Source: Caulobacter ginsengisoli
Lineage (GTDB): Bacteria > Pseudomonadota > Alphaproteobacteria > Caulobacterales > Caulobacteraceae
Assembly (NCBI RefSeq): GCF_030814835.1
Contig: NZ_JAUSVS010000003.1
Location: 186,001-250,000 of the forward strand
DNA length: 64,000 nucleotides
Reading direction: 5' to 3'
Shown here piece after piece: positions 25,800 through 34,106 of the stretch. The notes beneath the pieces are model-generated. The model was given only the letters and a program-made list of their open reading frames with translations. It did no database searches and was not told the origin of the DNA. Positions within the stretch are counted from its first letter, which is position 1, and each line of letters opens with the position of its first letter. The translations under genes and the position numbers were made by a program.

Positions 25800-28217
25800 C
25801 TAGTTGCGATCCTGCTTCCGGGGATAGACCGGCGCCACGAAGGGAACGGGGGCGGGGGTGTGGGCGGCCGGGGCGGCGGCTGGGGCAGGCTGGGCGGCCT
25901 GGGTCGCGGCCTGGGCCGGCGCTTCGGGCTGGGTCGGCGCGGCGGGCATGGTCATGCCGCCGCCGAGCACCGCCAGCGCCAGATCGAAGGCCGGTCCGCT
26001 GGCGGAGGGGCCGAACCCTCCGGCCAGCGGCGGGCTCGTCGAGACGACGGGCGGGGGTGACACGGGAGGCGGGGAGACTGGAGGCGGGGATACGGGCGGC
26101 GGCGACACGGGCGGGGGCGACACGGGCGGGGGCGACACGGGCGGCGGCGACACGGGCGGCGGCGACACGGGGGGCGGAGATACCGGCGGCGGCGAAGGTG
26201 GCGGCGACACGGGCGGCGGTGACGGTGGCGGTGACGCGGCGGCCAGGATCGTGCCCGTGGTCCTGGAGCCGGTTACGCAGCAGGAGGTGGGCAGGGCGTA
26301 GCGGGCGGCGGTCGGGCCGGAAAGGCTGTAGCCGCTGAAGGTGACGCCCACGTCCGATCCGACCGTGGCGCTGTCGAACACGGCCGTCGCGCCCGGCCCG
26401 GCGACCAGGTTCACGCCGGCCGGCGCCCCCTTCAGGCCCACCAGGGTGACGCCGGTTCCGCCGTCGAACGTCTTGCTGGCCCCCGGATAGACCAGCATGT
26501 GCTGGGTCAGGATGGCGCCCTGGCTCAGGACGAAATGGGTCGAATAGTCGGTCGGCGCGGCGTACGAGACGGGATTGTAGTCGATGACCACGTTGGCGTT
26601 GGGTCCGGTGACGGTGGTGGGCGGGGCAAGCGCGCCATAGGTCAGCGTGCCGCCGGCGACGCCGGGGCCACGGCCGCTGTTGCCGGCGATCAGCATCAGC
26701 CCGGGCGTCAGGCCCAGGCTCTGGGAGGGTATGGTGCTGCCGCGGGTCAGGGTGATGGCCGCGTCGACATTGATGTCTTCGCCCACGCAGATGGTGATGT
26801 TGCCGTCGGTGGTGGTCATGGCGCCCAGGGCGCTGAGATTGGCGTCGCGGCCCCCGCTGAGCAGCACGCTGCCGTTGGTGGTGGTGACGGCGGCCCTGAC
26901 GTTCACGTCGCGGCCGCAGCAGACCACCAGGTTGCCGTTGGTGGCGGTGATCGCGGCGTTGATGTTCACGTCCCGGAAGGCGGCCAGGGTCAGGGTGGTG
27001 GTGTTGGGCGTGGCGGTCCAGCTGACAGCGTCGTTGACGTTGATGTCGCCGTTGCCGACCGTGGTGGTGTGCAGGCTGGTGGTCGGCGGCGATCCGGGAA
27101 CCGTGGCGTCCGGCCCCGCCGTGGTGCTGATCGTCACGCTGTTGGTGACCAGCAGGGCCGACAGGGTCGCGCCGGAGATGTTGCCGCCGGCCCCGATGGT
27201 GAAGTCGAGGGGGTCGATCAGCCAGGTCCCGGTCACGCCCTGCGGGGCGGCGGTGGTGATCTGGGCGTTGCTGGCGACGTCGACCCGGGCCGCCGAGGTT
27301 TCGATGGAGCCGCCATTGCCGCCGTTCGGGGCGCTGGCGTCGAGCCGGCCCGCGACATTGACCACGCCGCTGTCGGCGTCGCCCATCAGGCGGATGACGC
27401 CCTGACGGTTTTCCAGGGTCTGGGCCTGGATCACGCCGGTATTGTTGACGGCCGAGCCCAGCAGGGCATTGGCCGAGCGGGCCGTCAGCAGCACCCGGCC
27501 GCCATCGGCCCGGATCATGCCGCCGTTCTCGACCAGGGCGCTGACCGCCCCGGCGTCGACCTGCACGTTCAGCAGTCCGTCGCCGGCGACATCCAGGGTG
27601 ACGACGTCCCCCGCGGCCAGCGACACCGCGCCCAGGCGGGCGGAAATCACCCCCTGATTGCTGACCGAGCCGCCCAGCAGGACGACCGAGCCGCCGTCGG
27701 CGTCGATAACGCCCTGGTTGACGACCGATCCGGTTCCGGCCCCGGCGAACCGGTAGCGGCCGGCCATGAAGTCGGCGTCGTCGATCTGCAGGGTCGAGGC
27801 GACCAGGCCGCCCACCGAGATCTGCGAACTGGCCCCGAACAGCACCCCGTTCGGGTTGACCAGAAAGACCTGACCATTGGCCGACAGCTGGCCAAGGATG
27901 ACCGACGGGTCCGACCCCAGCACCCGGTTGAGCACCACCGAGCGGGCGTTGGGCTGCACGAACTGCACCGACTCGCCGCGGGCTATGCTGAAGCCCTGCC
28001 AGTTGATCACCGCGCCGCGGCTGGTCTGGGTGATGACCAGCGCGCCGGGAGCGGCGGCGATGGTCGCCGATCCCGCGACCACCGCGCCCTGCGTCGGCAG
28101 GGCCTGGGCGACGCCGGCCAGCGACAGGGCCAGCAGGCCGGCCAGGGCGGAGCTGGCGACGAGCCGGGCGCGGCGGCCGCACGCCCGCTGAGCGCTGGCA
28201 GGCAATTGGTTGTTCAT
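25800..28217 (-). CDS. Two-partner secretion exoprotein (TpsA, filamentous hemagglutinin-type)
   Basis: The 805-residue product has an extended signal peptide (residues 1-40, ending SLAGVAQA). Its TPS secretion domain is at ~40-300: VITQTSRGAVINWQGFSI, then QVFLVNPNGVLFGASS with the conserved NPNGV at 121-125. A right-handed beta-helix of about 350 residues follows. A YDG-like domain comes next (SKTFDGGTGVTLVG to GPTAARYAL). The C-terminus is a run of SPPPV repeats followed by an Ala/Pro tail. Export is by the TpsB encoded 49 nt upstream (28267-29925). It is short compared with typical adhesins (>2000 aa). The C-terminus lacks a toxin domain. Confidence 0.88.
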   Translation of the reverse strand: MNNQLPASAQRACGRRARLVASSALAGLLALSLAGVAQALPTQGAVVAGSATIAAAPGALVITQTSRGAVINWQGFSIARGESVQFVQPNARSVVLNRVLGSDPSVILGQLSANGQVFLVNPNGVLFGASSQISVGGLVASTLQIDDADFMAGRYRFAGAGTGSVVNQGVIDADGGSVVLLGGSVSNQGVISARLGAVSLAAGDVVTLDVAGDGLLNVQVDAGAVSALVENGGMIRADGGRVLLTARSANALLGSAVNNTGVIQAQTLENRQGVIRLMGDADSGVVNVAGRLDASAPNGGNGGSIETSAARVDVASNAQITTAAPQGVTGTWLIDPLDFTIGAGGNISGATLSALLVTNSVTISTTAGPDATVPGSPPTTSLHTTTVGNGDINVNDAVSWTATPNTTTLTLAAFRDVNINAAITATNGNLVVCCGRDVNVRAAVTTTNGSVLLSGGRDANLSALGAMTTTDGNITICVGEDINVDAAITLTRGSTIPSQSLGLTPGLMLIAGNSGRGPGVAGGTLTYGALAPPTTVTGPNANVVIDYNPVSYAAPTDYSTHFVLSQGAILTQHMLVYPGASKTFDGGTGVTLVGLKGAPAGVNLVAGPGATAVFDSATVGSDVGVTFSGYSLSGPTAARYALPTSCCVTGSRTTGTILAAASPPPSPPPVSPPPSPPPVSPPPVSPPPVSPPPVSPPPVSPPPVSPPPVSPPPVSPPPVSPPPVVSTSPPLAGGFGPSASGPAFDLALAVLGGGMTMPAAPTQPEAPAQAATQAAQPAPAAAPAAHTPAPVPFVAPVYPRKQDRN
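26050..26238 (-). repeat. Coding 15-bp tandem repeat (SPPPV)
   Basis: About eleven imperfect copies of a GGCGGCGGCGACACG-like unit encode SPPPV in tpsA. The unit keeps frame, so copy-number change would vary linker length without breaking the gene. Confidence 0.85.
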
Positions 28218-28266
28218 GCGGACTATCCCTGTGCCGAAGGCACGGCGGTGCGTACTGACGCCGCCA

Positions 28267-29925
28267 TCAGAAGAACTTGGAAATCTGGACCCAGATCCGG
28301 CCCGAACGGTCAGGGGCGGAAACGGCGGGCTCGTCCCCCAACTTGATGCCATAGGAGAGCTTAACGGAAAGGCCGCGGTCGTCGCTCCAGCCCAGGCCGA
28401 CCCCGGCGGCGCTCAGCGATCGCCGGTTGGGCCCGATGACCCAGGGCGACTTGGAGAGGGTGACCTCGCCGTGGTCGACGAAGATGAATCCCTGCGTATG
28501 GCCGCCCAGGCCCGGCGGGCTGGCCAGTCTCAGCCGGCCCTCCAGGCTGGCCAGATAGCCCTCGTCCCCATAGGCCTCGCCCTCGGGATAGGCCCGCACG
28601 CCATAGGCGCCGCCCAGCTCCATCTTTTCGGAGGAATCCAGGTTCTTGGAGGCCAGCTGGCCGCGCAGGCCGCCGTAGAGCGAGAAGGGGCCTGGCAGCG
28701 ACTGCAGCCGGCTGATCTCGAAATTGAGCTTGGCGTAGCGGCCCTGGGTCCGGGCGGTGACCGCGTCGATGGCCCGCACCACCGGGGTGCGGATATTCAG
28801 ATTGCCGAACCCCAGGTCCGCCGAAGCCGTGGTCCAGCCGCCGCCCCAGAAGCGGTCCCGGCGATCCGCCAAAAGCCCGACGGTGAAGACGTTGGCGCGT
28901 CGCTGGCTGATCGAGTTGGTCGCGCCGATGCGGTCGGTGAAATCCCGCGCGTCCAGGGACCCGATGAGCCGCAGGTTGGCGTCCCGCGAGCGCACCAGGG
29001 GATAGCTGGCGAAGAGGCTGGCGACATCGGCGGTCCCGCGTCCGTCCAGGGCCGAAAACTCCCGTCCCAGATGATAGCTGAGGCGGGCGTAGCTGGCGCC
29101 GAGCGTGGTGTCGCCAAGCCGGAACTGATAGGCCGCCCGCGCATAGCTCAGGCCCGAGCCGGCGGTCAGCAGGCGCAGGCTGGCGACGTCGCCGATGCCC
29201 AGAGGTTCATTGAAATTCACCGTGCCGCCGCCCCTGTACTCGCCGGTGTAGCGGTCGCCGCCGTTGTCGGCCTCGAGGCTGCCGGTGACCCGCCGTCCGG
29301 GCGACAGGTCGACCCTCAGATCCGACGTGCCCACCGCCTGGCCCGGCGACAGGGTGGCGCTGACCTGCACGCCCGGCAGGTCGGACAGCAGCAGCAGCCG
29401 GCGCTGGAGGGGGCCCGAGGCGACCAGGTCGCCCGTCGTCAGGCCGCCGAGGCCGGCGCCGGTCGGCGTTCCCGGCGCGGCGTTCAACGTCACCTGTCCA
29501 TAGCGGCCTTCGACCACGGCGATGGTCACCGCCCCGTCCTGGATGTCCTGGGCGGGCAGATAGGCCTGGGCCACGAAGTAGCCCTGGCGACGGTAGAAGT
29601 CGGTGATCCTGGCGGCCATGGCCCGCAGGCCCGCCAGGTCCATCTCGGCGCCGGGCGTAAATCGCGCCACGGAGATCAGCTGGGCCTCAGTGAACTGGGT
29701 CTGGCCGGTGACGTGCAGCGACCGCACCAGGATGCGCAGGCCCGGCGCCGTCGCCTCGGGCCCGGGCGTGGCGGGCGCCATCCGGATATCGGGGAGACTT
29801 TGCGGGGCCGGCGGCGCGGGGGGAATTTGCTGCAGTTGTCCGCCGGCGCCGGCGCCGGGAGTTTGCGCGCGCGCGCTGGCGCCGACCGCCAGCAAGGTCG
29901 CTGTCAGCAGAACCAGCCTATTCAT
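28267..29925 (-). CDS. TpsB transporter (ShlB/FhaC/HecB family)
   Basis: The 552-residue product has a signal peptide (MNRLVLLTATLLAVGASARA) and a Pro-rich plug-linker. Two POTRA domains follow: LRILVRSLHVTGQTQFTEAQ onward, then VTIAVVEGRYGQVTLN. The barrel carries GGAYGVRAYPEGEAYGDEGY, the VRGY/F-type motif (here VRAY), and ends in ISKFF, a typical outer-membrane signature. It is located 49 nt upstream of tpsA on the same strand and is its likely dedicated transporter. The start MNRLVLL was chosen because the signal peptide begins there; the longest frame starts 25 residues earlier. Confidence 0.9.
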   Translation of the reverse strand: MNRLVLLTATLLAVGASARAQTPGAGAGGQLQQIPPAPPAPQSLPDIRMAPATPGPEATAPGLRILVRSLHVTGQTQFTEAQLISVARFTPGAEMDLAGLRAMAARITDFYRRQGYFVAQAYLPAQDIQDGAVTIAVVEGRYGQVTLNAAPGTPTGAGLGGLTTGDLVASGPLQRRLLLLSDLPGVQVSATLSPGQAVGTSDLRVDLSPGRRVTGSLEADNGGDRYTGEYRGGGTVNFNEPLGIGDVASLRLLTAGSGLSYARAAYQFRLGDTTLGASYARLSYHLGREFSALDGRGTADVASLFASYPLVRSRDANLRLIGSLDARDFTDRIGATNSISQRRANVFTVGLLADRRDRFWGGGWTTASADLGFGNLNIRTPVVRAIDAVTARTQGRYAKLNFEISRLQSLPGPFSLYGGLRGQLASKNLDSSEKMELGGAYGVRAYPEGEAYGDEGYLASLEGRLRLASPPGLGGHTQGFIFVDHGEVTLSKSPWVIGPNRRSLSAAGVGLGWSDDRGLSVKLSYGIKLGDEPAVSAPDRSGRIWVQISKFF

Positions 29926-30240
29926 GGAGACGCCCTGAAATGCTCCGACGGCGCTGCGCAGGGAGAGCTGGCCAAGCCGCGGGGATAATCTGGAATGCAC
30001 AATAGAATGTAAGGTTCCAACAAATAGTACAAATATATCTAGATTGAACTTTGGGAGTTCGATTTATTTCATAGTTTAAATCAAAGTCATATTGGATTAA
30101 TGTTCCAGAAATAGAGTTTGCGAATTCACAAATCGCGATCGCCCAAGGCGATGGAGATGCGGAGCCGCCGGGCGGCGTGGCGCTCTTGCGTTGAAACATG
30201 ACAGCGGCAAAGCTGCGGTGAACCAAAGGGGCCCCGCCGC
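29926..30240. promoter_or_regulatory. AT-rich divergent promoter region
   Basis: This 315-bp gap separates tpsB from the divergent DUF885 gene. From about 29990 to 30130 it is strikingly AT-rich relative to the surrounding DNA. It contains a near-perfect inverted repeat TTGAACT-N5-AGTTCGA (30044-30062). It probably holds the tpsB promoter and an operator; the factor is unknown. Confidence 0.5.
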
Positions 30241-32004
30241 ATGATCCGATCACGTTTGATCCTGGCCGGCCTGGCCGCCGCCTTCATGATGTCCGGCCCC
30301 GGCGTCGCCGAGCAGTCCTCCTTCTCGCCGTGGGATTCCCTGAGCGCCGACTATGTCGCCTTCACCCACGAACAGGATCCCATCCGGGCCGGCGCGCGGG
30401 GGGATGCCGAGGCGCTGCGGCGCTGGCCGGACAACTCTCCGGCCAACCTGGCCAGGCAGGCCAAGACGCTCAAAGGGTTTCAGGCCCGGCTCGCCGCCAT
30501 CCCGACCGAGGGTCTTTCCGAGACGGACGCGCTCAGCAAGGCGATGATGGCCCGGCAGGCAGCCGTGTCGCTGGAAAGCATCGCCCTGGATGAAGCCCGG
30601 CTGGCCTTTCGCAACGGCGAGGGCTTCTACACCACCCCCGACGGCGTGGCCCAGGCCACGACCCTCAGCGACGAGGCCGAGGCCCAGGCCTGGCTGGCCC
30701 GCATGGCCGGGGTTTCCGCCTATTTCGAGCGCGAGACCGCCAACCTGCAGCGGGGGATCGACACCCGCTTCACCCAGCCGACCCTGGTCACCCAGCGCGC
30801 CATCGAGGTCGTCGAAAAGGCCGCCGCCCTGCCGGCCGAACAGAGCCCGCTGCTGATCCCGCTCGCCACCCTGCCCGACAGCCTCCCGGCCGCCCGGCGG
30901 GCCGAACTGCGCGCCCAGGCGCTCAAGATCATCGAGACCTCGGTCAAGCCGGCCCAGCGCAGGCTGGCGGTCTTCCTGCGCGAGCGCTACCTGCCCGCCT
31001 CGCGGCCGGCCCTGGGCGTCTCGACCCTGCCGGGCGGGCCCGCCTACTACGCCTTCGTGGTCCGCCGCGAGACCACCACCGACCTGACCCCGCAGCAGAT
31101 CCACGACCTGGGCCTCAAGGAGGTCGCCCGCATCCGCGCCCGCATGCAGGAGGTGATGGACGAGGTCGGCTTCAAGGGCGATGTGCGCGCCTTCTCCGAC
31201 AGCCTGCGGGCCGACCCCGCCAATTTCGCCCCGAACGCCCAGGTCTATGCCGAGAAGCTGGGCGAACTGGCCAAGCGGGTCGACTACCTGCTGCCCCGCT
31301 ATTTCGGGACCCTGCCGCGCCTGACCTATGGCGTGCGGGCCAAGCCGGCGGCGCTGGAAAGCACCTCCGACGGCTATCTGGTCGGCAGCCCCGAGAGCGG
31401 TCAGGCCGGACAGGTGGTCTACGCCGCCTCAGGGGCCACGCGCGAGCCGCTCTACAACATGCCCGCCTGGTTCCTGCATGAGGGCGTGCCCGGCCACCAC
31501 CTGCAGATCGCCCTGGCCCAGGAAAACACCGGCCTGCCGGAATACCGTCGCAACGACGACATCACCGCCTATGTCGAGGGTTGGGCCCTCTATGCCGAGC
31601 GGCTGGGCGAGGACTTGGGCGTCTATCGCACCCCGCAGGAGAAGTTCGGCCGCCTCAGCATGGAGATGTGGCGGGCCTGCCGGCTGGTCATCGACACCGG
31701 CCTCCACGCCATGGGCTGGAGCCGCGACCAAGCCGCCGCCTGCCTGAAGGACAACACGGCGATGACCAACGAGGCCATCTATGGCGAGGTCGACCGCTAC
31801 ATCGGCTGGCCGGCCCAGGCGCTGGGCTACAAGATCGGCGAGCTGCGCATCGAGGCCATGCGGGCCGAGGCCGAAGAGGCGCTGGGGTCCCGCTTCGACA
31901 TCCGGGCCTTCCATGACGTGGTCCTGGGGGCCGGCGCACTGCCCATGGACCTGCTGGAAAAGCGCGTCGATGTCTGGATCGCCGAGAAGAAAGCCGCCCG
32001 TTAA
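30241..32004 (+). CDS. DUF885-family secreted peptidase-like protein
   Basis: The 587-residue product has a signal peptide (MIRSRLILAGLAAAFMMSGPGVA). The DUF885 motif HEGVPGHH is at residues 413-420, preceded by NMPAWFL and followed by YVEGWALYAERLG, which supplies a glutamate. The pattern matches the zinc-dependent M32-like/DUF885 proteins common in Caulobacterales and Xanthomonadales, with dipeptidase-like or unknown activity. The length is typical (550-610 aa). It is transcribed away from tpsB. Confidence 0.85.
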   Translation: MIRSRLILAGLAAAFMMSGPGVAEQSSFSPWDSLSADYVAFTHEQDPIRAGARGDAEALRRWPDNSPANLARQAKTLKGFQARLAAIPTEGLSETDALSKAMMARQAAVSLESIALDEARLAFRNGEGFYTTPDGVAQATTLSDEAEAQAWLARMAGVSAYFERETANLQRGIDTRFTQPTLVTQRAIEVVEKAAALPAEQSPLLIPLATLPDSLPAARRAELRAQALKIIETSVKPAQRRLAVFLRERYLPASRPALGVSTLPGGPAYYAFVVRRETTTDLTPQQIHDLGLKEVARIRARMQEVMDEVGFKGDVRAFSDSLRADPANFAPNAQVYAEKLGELAKRVDYLLPRYFGTLPRLTYGVRAKPAALESTSDGYLVGSPESGQAGQVVYAASGATREPLYNMPAWFLHEGVPGHHLQIALAQENTGLPEYRRNDDITAYVEGWALYAERLGEDLGVYRTPQEKFGRLSMEMWRACRLVIDTGLHAMGWSRDQAAACLKDNTAMTNEAIYGEVDRYIGWPAQALGYKIGELRIEAMRAEAEEALGSRFDIRAFHDVVLGAGALPMDLLEKRVDVWIAEKKAAR

Positions 32005-32099
32005 CCAACAGCTTGTCGGTCGGCAATTCGACCGATAGCGTCGCGCCCGACGTCACGGCGCGACCGGACGCTCCAACCAACACAACGGGGGATTCTCTC

Positions 32100-32429
32100 A
32101 TGAAACTGAAACTGCTCGCCGCTGTCGCCGGCCTGATGCTGATCGCCTCGCCGGCTCTGGCCGCCTCCACCACCGTCGAATTCGCCGACAAGGCCAGCGG
32201 CGCCAAGGTCGTCGTCACCTTCGACGGCGCCGGCATGGCCACCGGCGCCGATGGCGTGGCGGTCCCCTACACCATGGACAACGACGCCAAGAAGCTGTGC
32301 TCGACCTATCAGGACCAGCCCATCTGCATCACCTTCAAGGCGATCGGCACGGAGGTCGGCTTCACCACGCCCTACACCGACGACAAGGGTAATTCGGGCG
32401 TCGCCACGATCACGGCGGTCGCGCCCTAA
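32100..32429 (+). CDS. Small periplasmic hypothetical protein, 109 aa
   Basis: The product has a clear signal peptide (MKLKLLAAVAGLMLIASPALAA) followed by an ~87-residue beta-rich domain. It contains TTVEFADKASGAKVVVTFDG, YTMDNDAKKLCSTY and two cysteines (LCSTYQDQPIC), possibly a disulfide. Not recognised beyond that. The start at 32100 has a GGGGG-type ribosome-binding site; the frame upstream is non-coding. A hairpin follows the stop. Confidence 0.7.
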   Translation: MKLKLLAAVAGLMLIASPALAASTTVEFADKASGAKVVVTFDGAGMATGADGVAVPYTMDNDAKKLCSTYQDQPICITFKAIGTEVGFTTPYTDDKGNSGVATITAVAP

Positions 32430-32440
32430 GCGATTCCAAG

Positions 32441-32468
32441 CGGCCCGGCCGTTCACGCCGCCGGGCCG
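32441..32468 (+). terminator. Rho-independent-type hairpin
   Basis: CGGCCCGGC-N10-GCCGGGCCG is followed by TT, 12 nt after the stop of the small periplasmic protein. The stem is strong and the U-tract short. Confidence 0.55.
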
Positions 32469-32528
32469 TTACGCCTCCTTAAAGTCCTGCCGGCTAGGCT
32501 GCGCCGACAAGCAGAAGGCTTGAGGCGC

Positions 32529-33338
32529 ATGAACATCACTTCTCCCCCCGCGAACGCGGGCGGTTCGGCCTATGACCAGCGCATGCAGCTGCGGGCCGCG
32601 CTGCAGCAGGCCGCCGAGGCGCGCAAGAGCGAGATCGCGACCGACAAGGCCAAGGCCATGAACAGTCCGATCTTCAAGGCCGCCGACAGCAAGAAGGCGC
32701 AGGCCAAGGCCAGGGTCCAGCAGATCGTGGAATGGCTGAAGATCGTCAAGAAGCTCTACGCCAACGACCCCAAGGCCATGGCCAAGGCCCTGGCCCAGGT
32801 TTTCAAGGACCTGAAGTCGGCGGTGAAAGCCTATCGCGACGCGGGCGGCCAGGAGATGAGCGCCAGCGGTGAGGCCGCCGGCGCGGCCATGGCCAGCGCG
32901 CCGGCTCCGGACGGGGCCAAGGCGGACGACAAGGCGGATGACGCCGACGGCGAGGCCAGGACCGCTGAAACCACGGCCGATGAGCCAGGGGCCGAGCCGG
33001 CCCAGGCCGCGGTGTCGGAGGACCCCAGCGAGGCGGCCAGGCCTTCGAGCGATGGCGCCTCGCTCTACCAGGCCGTGGTCGGCGAAATCCGCAAGGCGGT
33101 GGGCGAGGACGGCCTGGATTTCCTCAAACAGGTGCGCAGCGTCACCAACGAGATCGTCAAGCTGGTCGACACCGCCCGTGGCCAGGCGGCCATCCGCAAG
33201 CGCGACAAGGAAACCGACAAGGCCTTCGAGGACCTCGACAAGTCGCTCAAGTCCCTCCGCGAAGAGATGGACGGCATGGAGCAGGACATCCGCCGCGAGG
33301 CCCCGACCGCCGGGATGAAGCTGGATATCGCGGCCTAG
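32529..33338 (+). CDS. Hypothetical coiled-coil protein, 269 aa
   Basis: Not recognised. It is soluble, Lys/Ala/Asp/Glu-rich and predicted mostly helical. An N-terminal helical block (residues ~17-110) includes RMQLRAALQQAAEARKSE and IVEWLKIVKKLYANDPKAMA. An acidic low-complexity linker follows (~115-175). The C-terminal coiled coil (~180-260) includes KETDKAFEDLDKSLKSLREE. The start MNITSPP follows GAGG, with only a TTG further up. It is convergent with the end of the eCIS operon; a link to it is unproven. Confidence 0.65.
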   Translation: MNITSPPANAGGSAYDQRMQLRAALQQAAEARKSEIATDKAKAMNSPIFKAADSKKAQAKARVQQIVEWLKIVKKLYANDPKAMAKALAQVFKDLKSAVKAYRDAGGQEMSASGEAAGAAMASAPAPDGAKADDKADDADGEARTAETTADEPGAEPAQAAVSEDPSEAARPSSDGASLYQAVVGEIRKAVGEDGLDFLKQVRSVTNEIVKLVDTARGQAAIRKRDKETDKAFEDLDKSLKSLREEMDGMEQDIRREAPTAGMKLDIAA

Positions 33339-33345
33339 ACAGGGC

Positions 33346-33358
33346 CGGGCTTGGCCCG
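33346..33358. terminator. Short hairpin between convergent genes
   Basis: CGGGC-TTG-GCCCG lies between the coiled-coil gene and the end of the eCIS operon. It is weak and may serve either side. Confidence 0.3.
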
Positions 33359-33386
33359 CCCCTTGGCCGGGGTCCGTGGTCGGCCG

Positions 33387-34106
33387 TCATATCAGCACGC
33401 CAACCCTCGGAATCGGGCTGTTCGGGTCCGGCCGGCAGGCCTGGTAGTAGCAGAGGCCGCAGCCGGCGATGGCGGCCTTGTTGCCCTGGTTGACGGCGTT
33501 CTGGACCCCGCCCGAGGTGGTGTTGAACACCGGCCGGAAACGCTTCTCGAAGTCGACGTCCTGGCAGGCGTCCCGCTTGGCTGGATCGGCGACGGTGAGG
33601 GCGAAGTTGCAGCTGCCGGCGGTGACATAGTCCGCGCCGCCCTGCTGGCCCAGGACGAAGCCCTTGATGTCGTCCGACGAGAAGCCGACGCCCAGATGCG
33701 CGCCCTTGGCCTTGGAGTAGGGGTGGGTGTGGAAGGTGGACAGGGTGTCGTCGCCGAACTTCTCCTCGGGCAGGTGGATGGATTCGCTCTCGCCCACGCC
33801 GGTGCGGATCTTCCGCTTGCCGCGCCAGTCGCTGACGATCCGGCCGCCGTGTTCGGTGACCTCTTCGCCGCCGTGGTTGGTCCGTTTCCAGGCCGCCTCC
33901 ATGGCCTGGTAGATGTCCTCCGGAAAGCTGTGGAACGGCGGGCAGGGCGCCTCCGCGGCCCCCTTGGTCTGCTGAGGGGCCGCTCCCGCTGAGGCGCTGA
34001 GGCGGCGCAGCACCGCCTGGTTGCCGGGCTGGGCCGCCGTCCGCGCCACCATCGGCTGGCTCGTCGTCGCCAGCGACGGGCGGGGCCGGTAGGCCCAGGT
34101 GGTCAC
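33387..34106 (-). CDS. Probable eCIS cargo with JAB-like domain
   Basis: The 239-residue product has an N-terminal tail with ARTAAQPGNQAVLRRLSASA (residues 21-40), matching the tail of the neighbouring DUF4157 protein. After a linker comes a globular domain with STFHTHPYSKAKG (H126, H128, P129) and GFSSDD (143-146). This is the H-x-H-P...S-x-x-D arrangement of JAB/MPN-type metalloproteases and of related toxin domains, with candidate glutamates upstream (E81, E85). A cysteine-rich end (CGLCYYQAC) follows. It is the last gene of the eCIS operon, joined to the DUF4157 gene by an ATGA overlap. Its role as exported effector is inference from position and domain type. Confidence 0.65.
   Translation of the reverse strand: MTTWAYRPRPSLATTSQPMVARTAAQPGNQAVLRRLSASAGAAPQQTKGAAEAPCPPFHSFPEDIYQAMEAAWKRTNHGGEEVTEHGGRIVSDWRGKRKIRTGVGESESIHLPEEKFGDDTLSTFHTHPYSKAKGAHLGVGFSSDDIKGFVLGQQGGADYVTAGSCNFALTVADPAKRDACQDVDFEKRFRPVFNTTSGGVQNAVNQGNKAAIAGCGLCYYQACRPDPNSPIPRVGVLI

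Noticed and set aside
26050..26238. CRISPR-like repeat array
   Set aside because: 15-bp units without spacers, in frame and encoding SPPPV.
26499..29988. Large plus-strand frames opposite tpsA and tpsB
   Set aside because: High-GC shadow frames with skewed Gly/Arg/Ala composition and no domain; the minus strand has signal peptides and family motifs.
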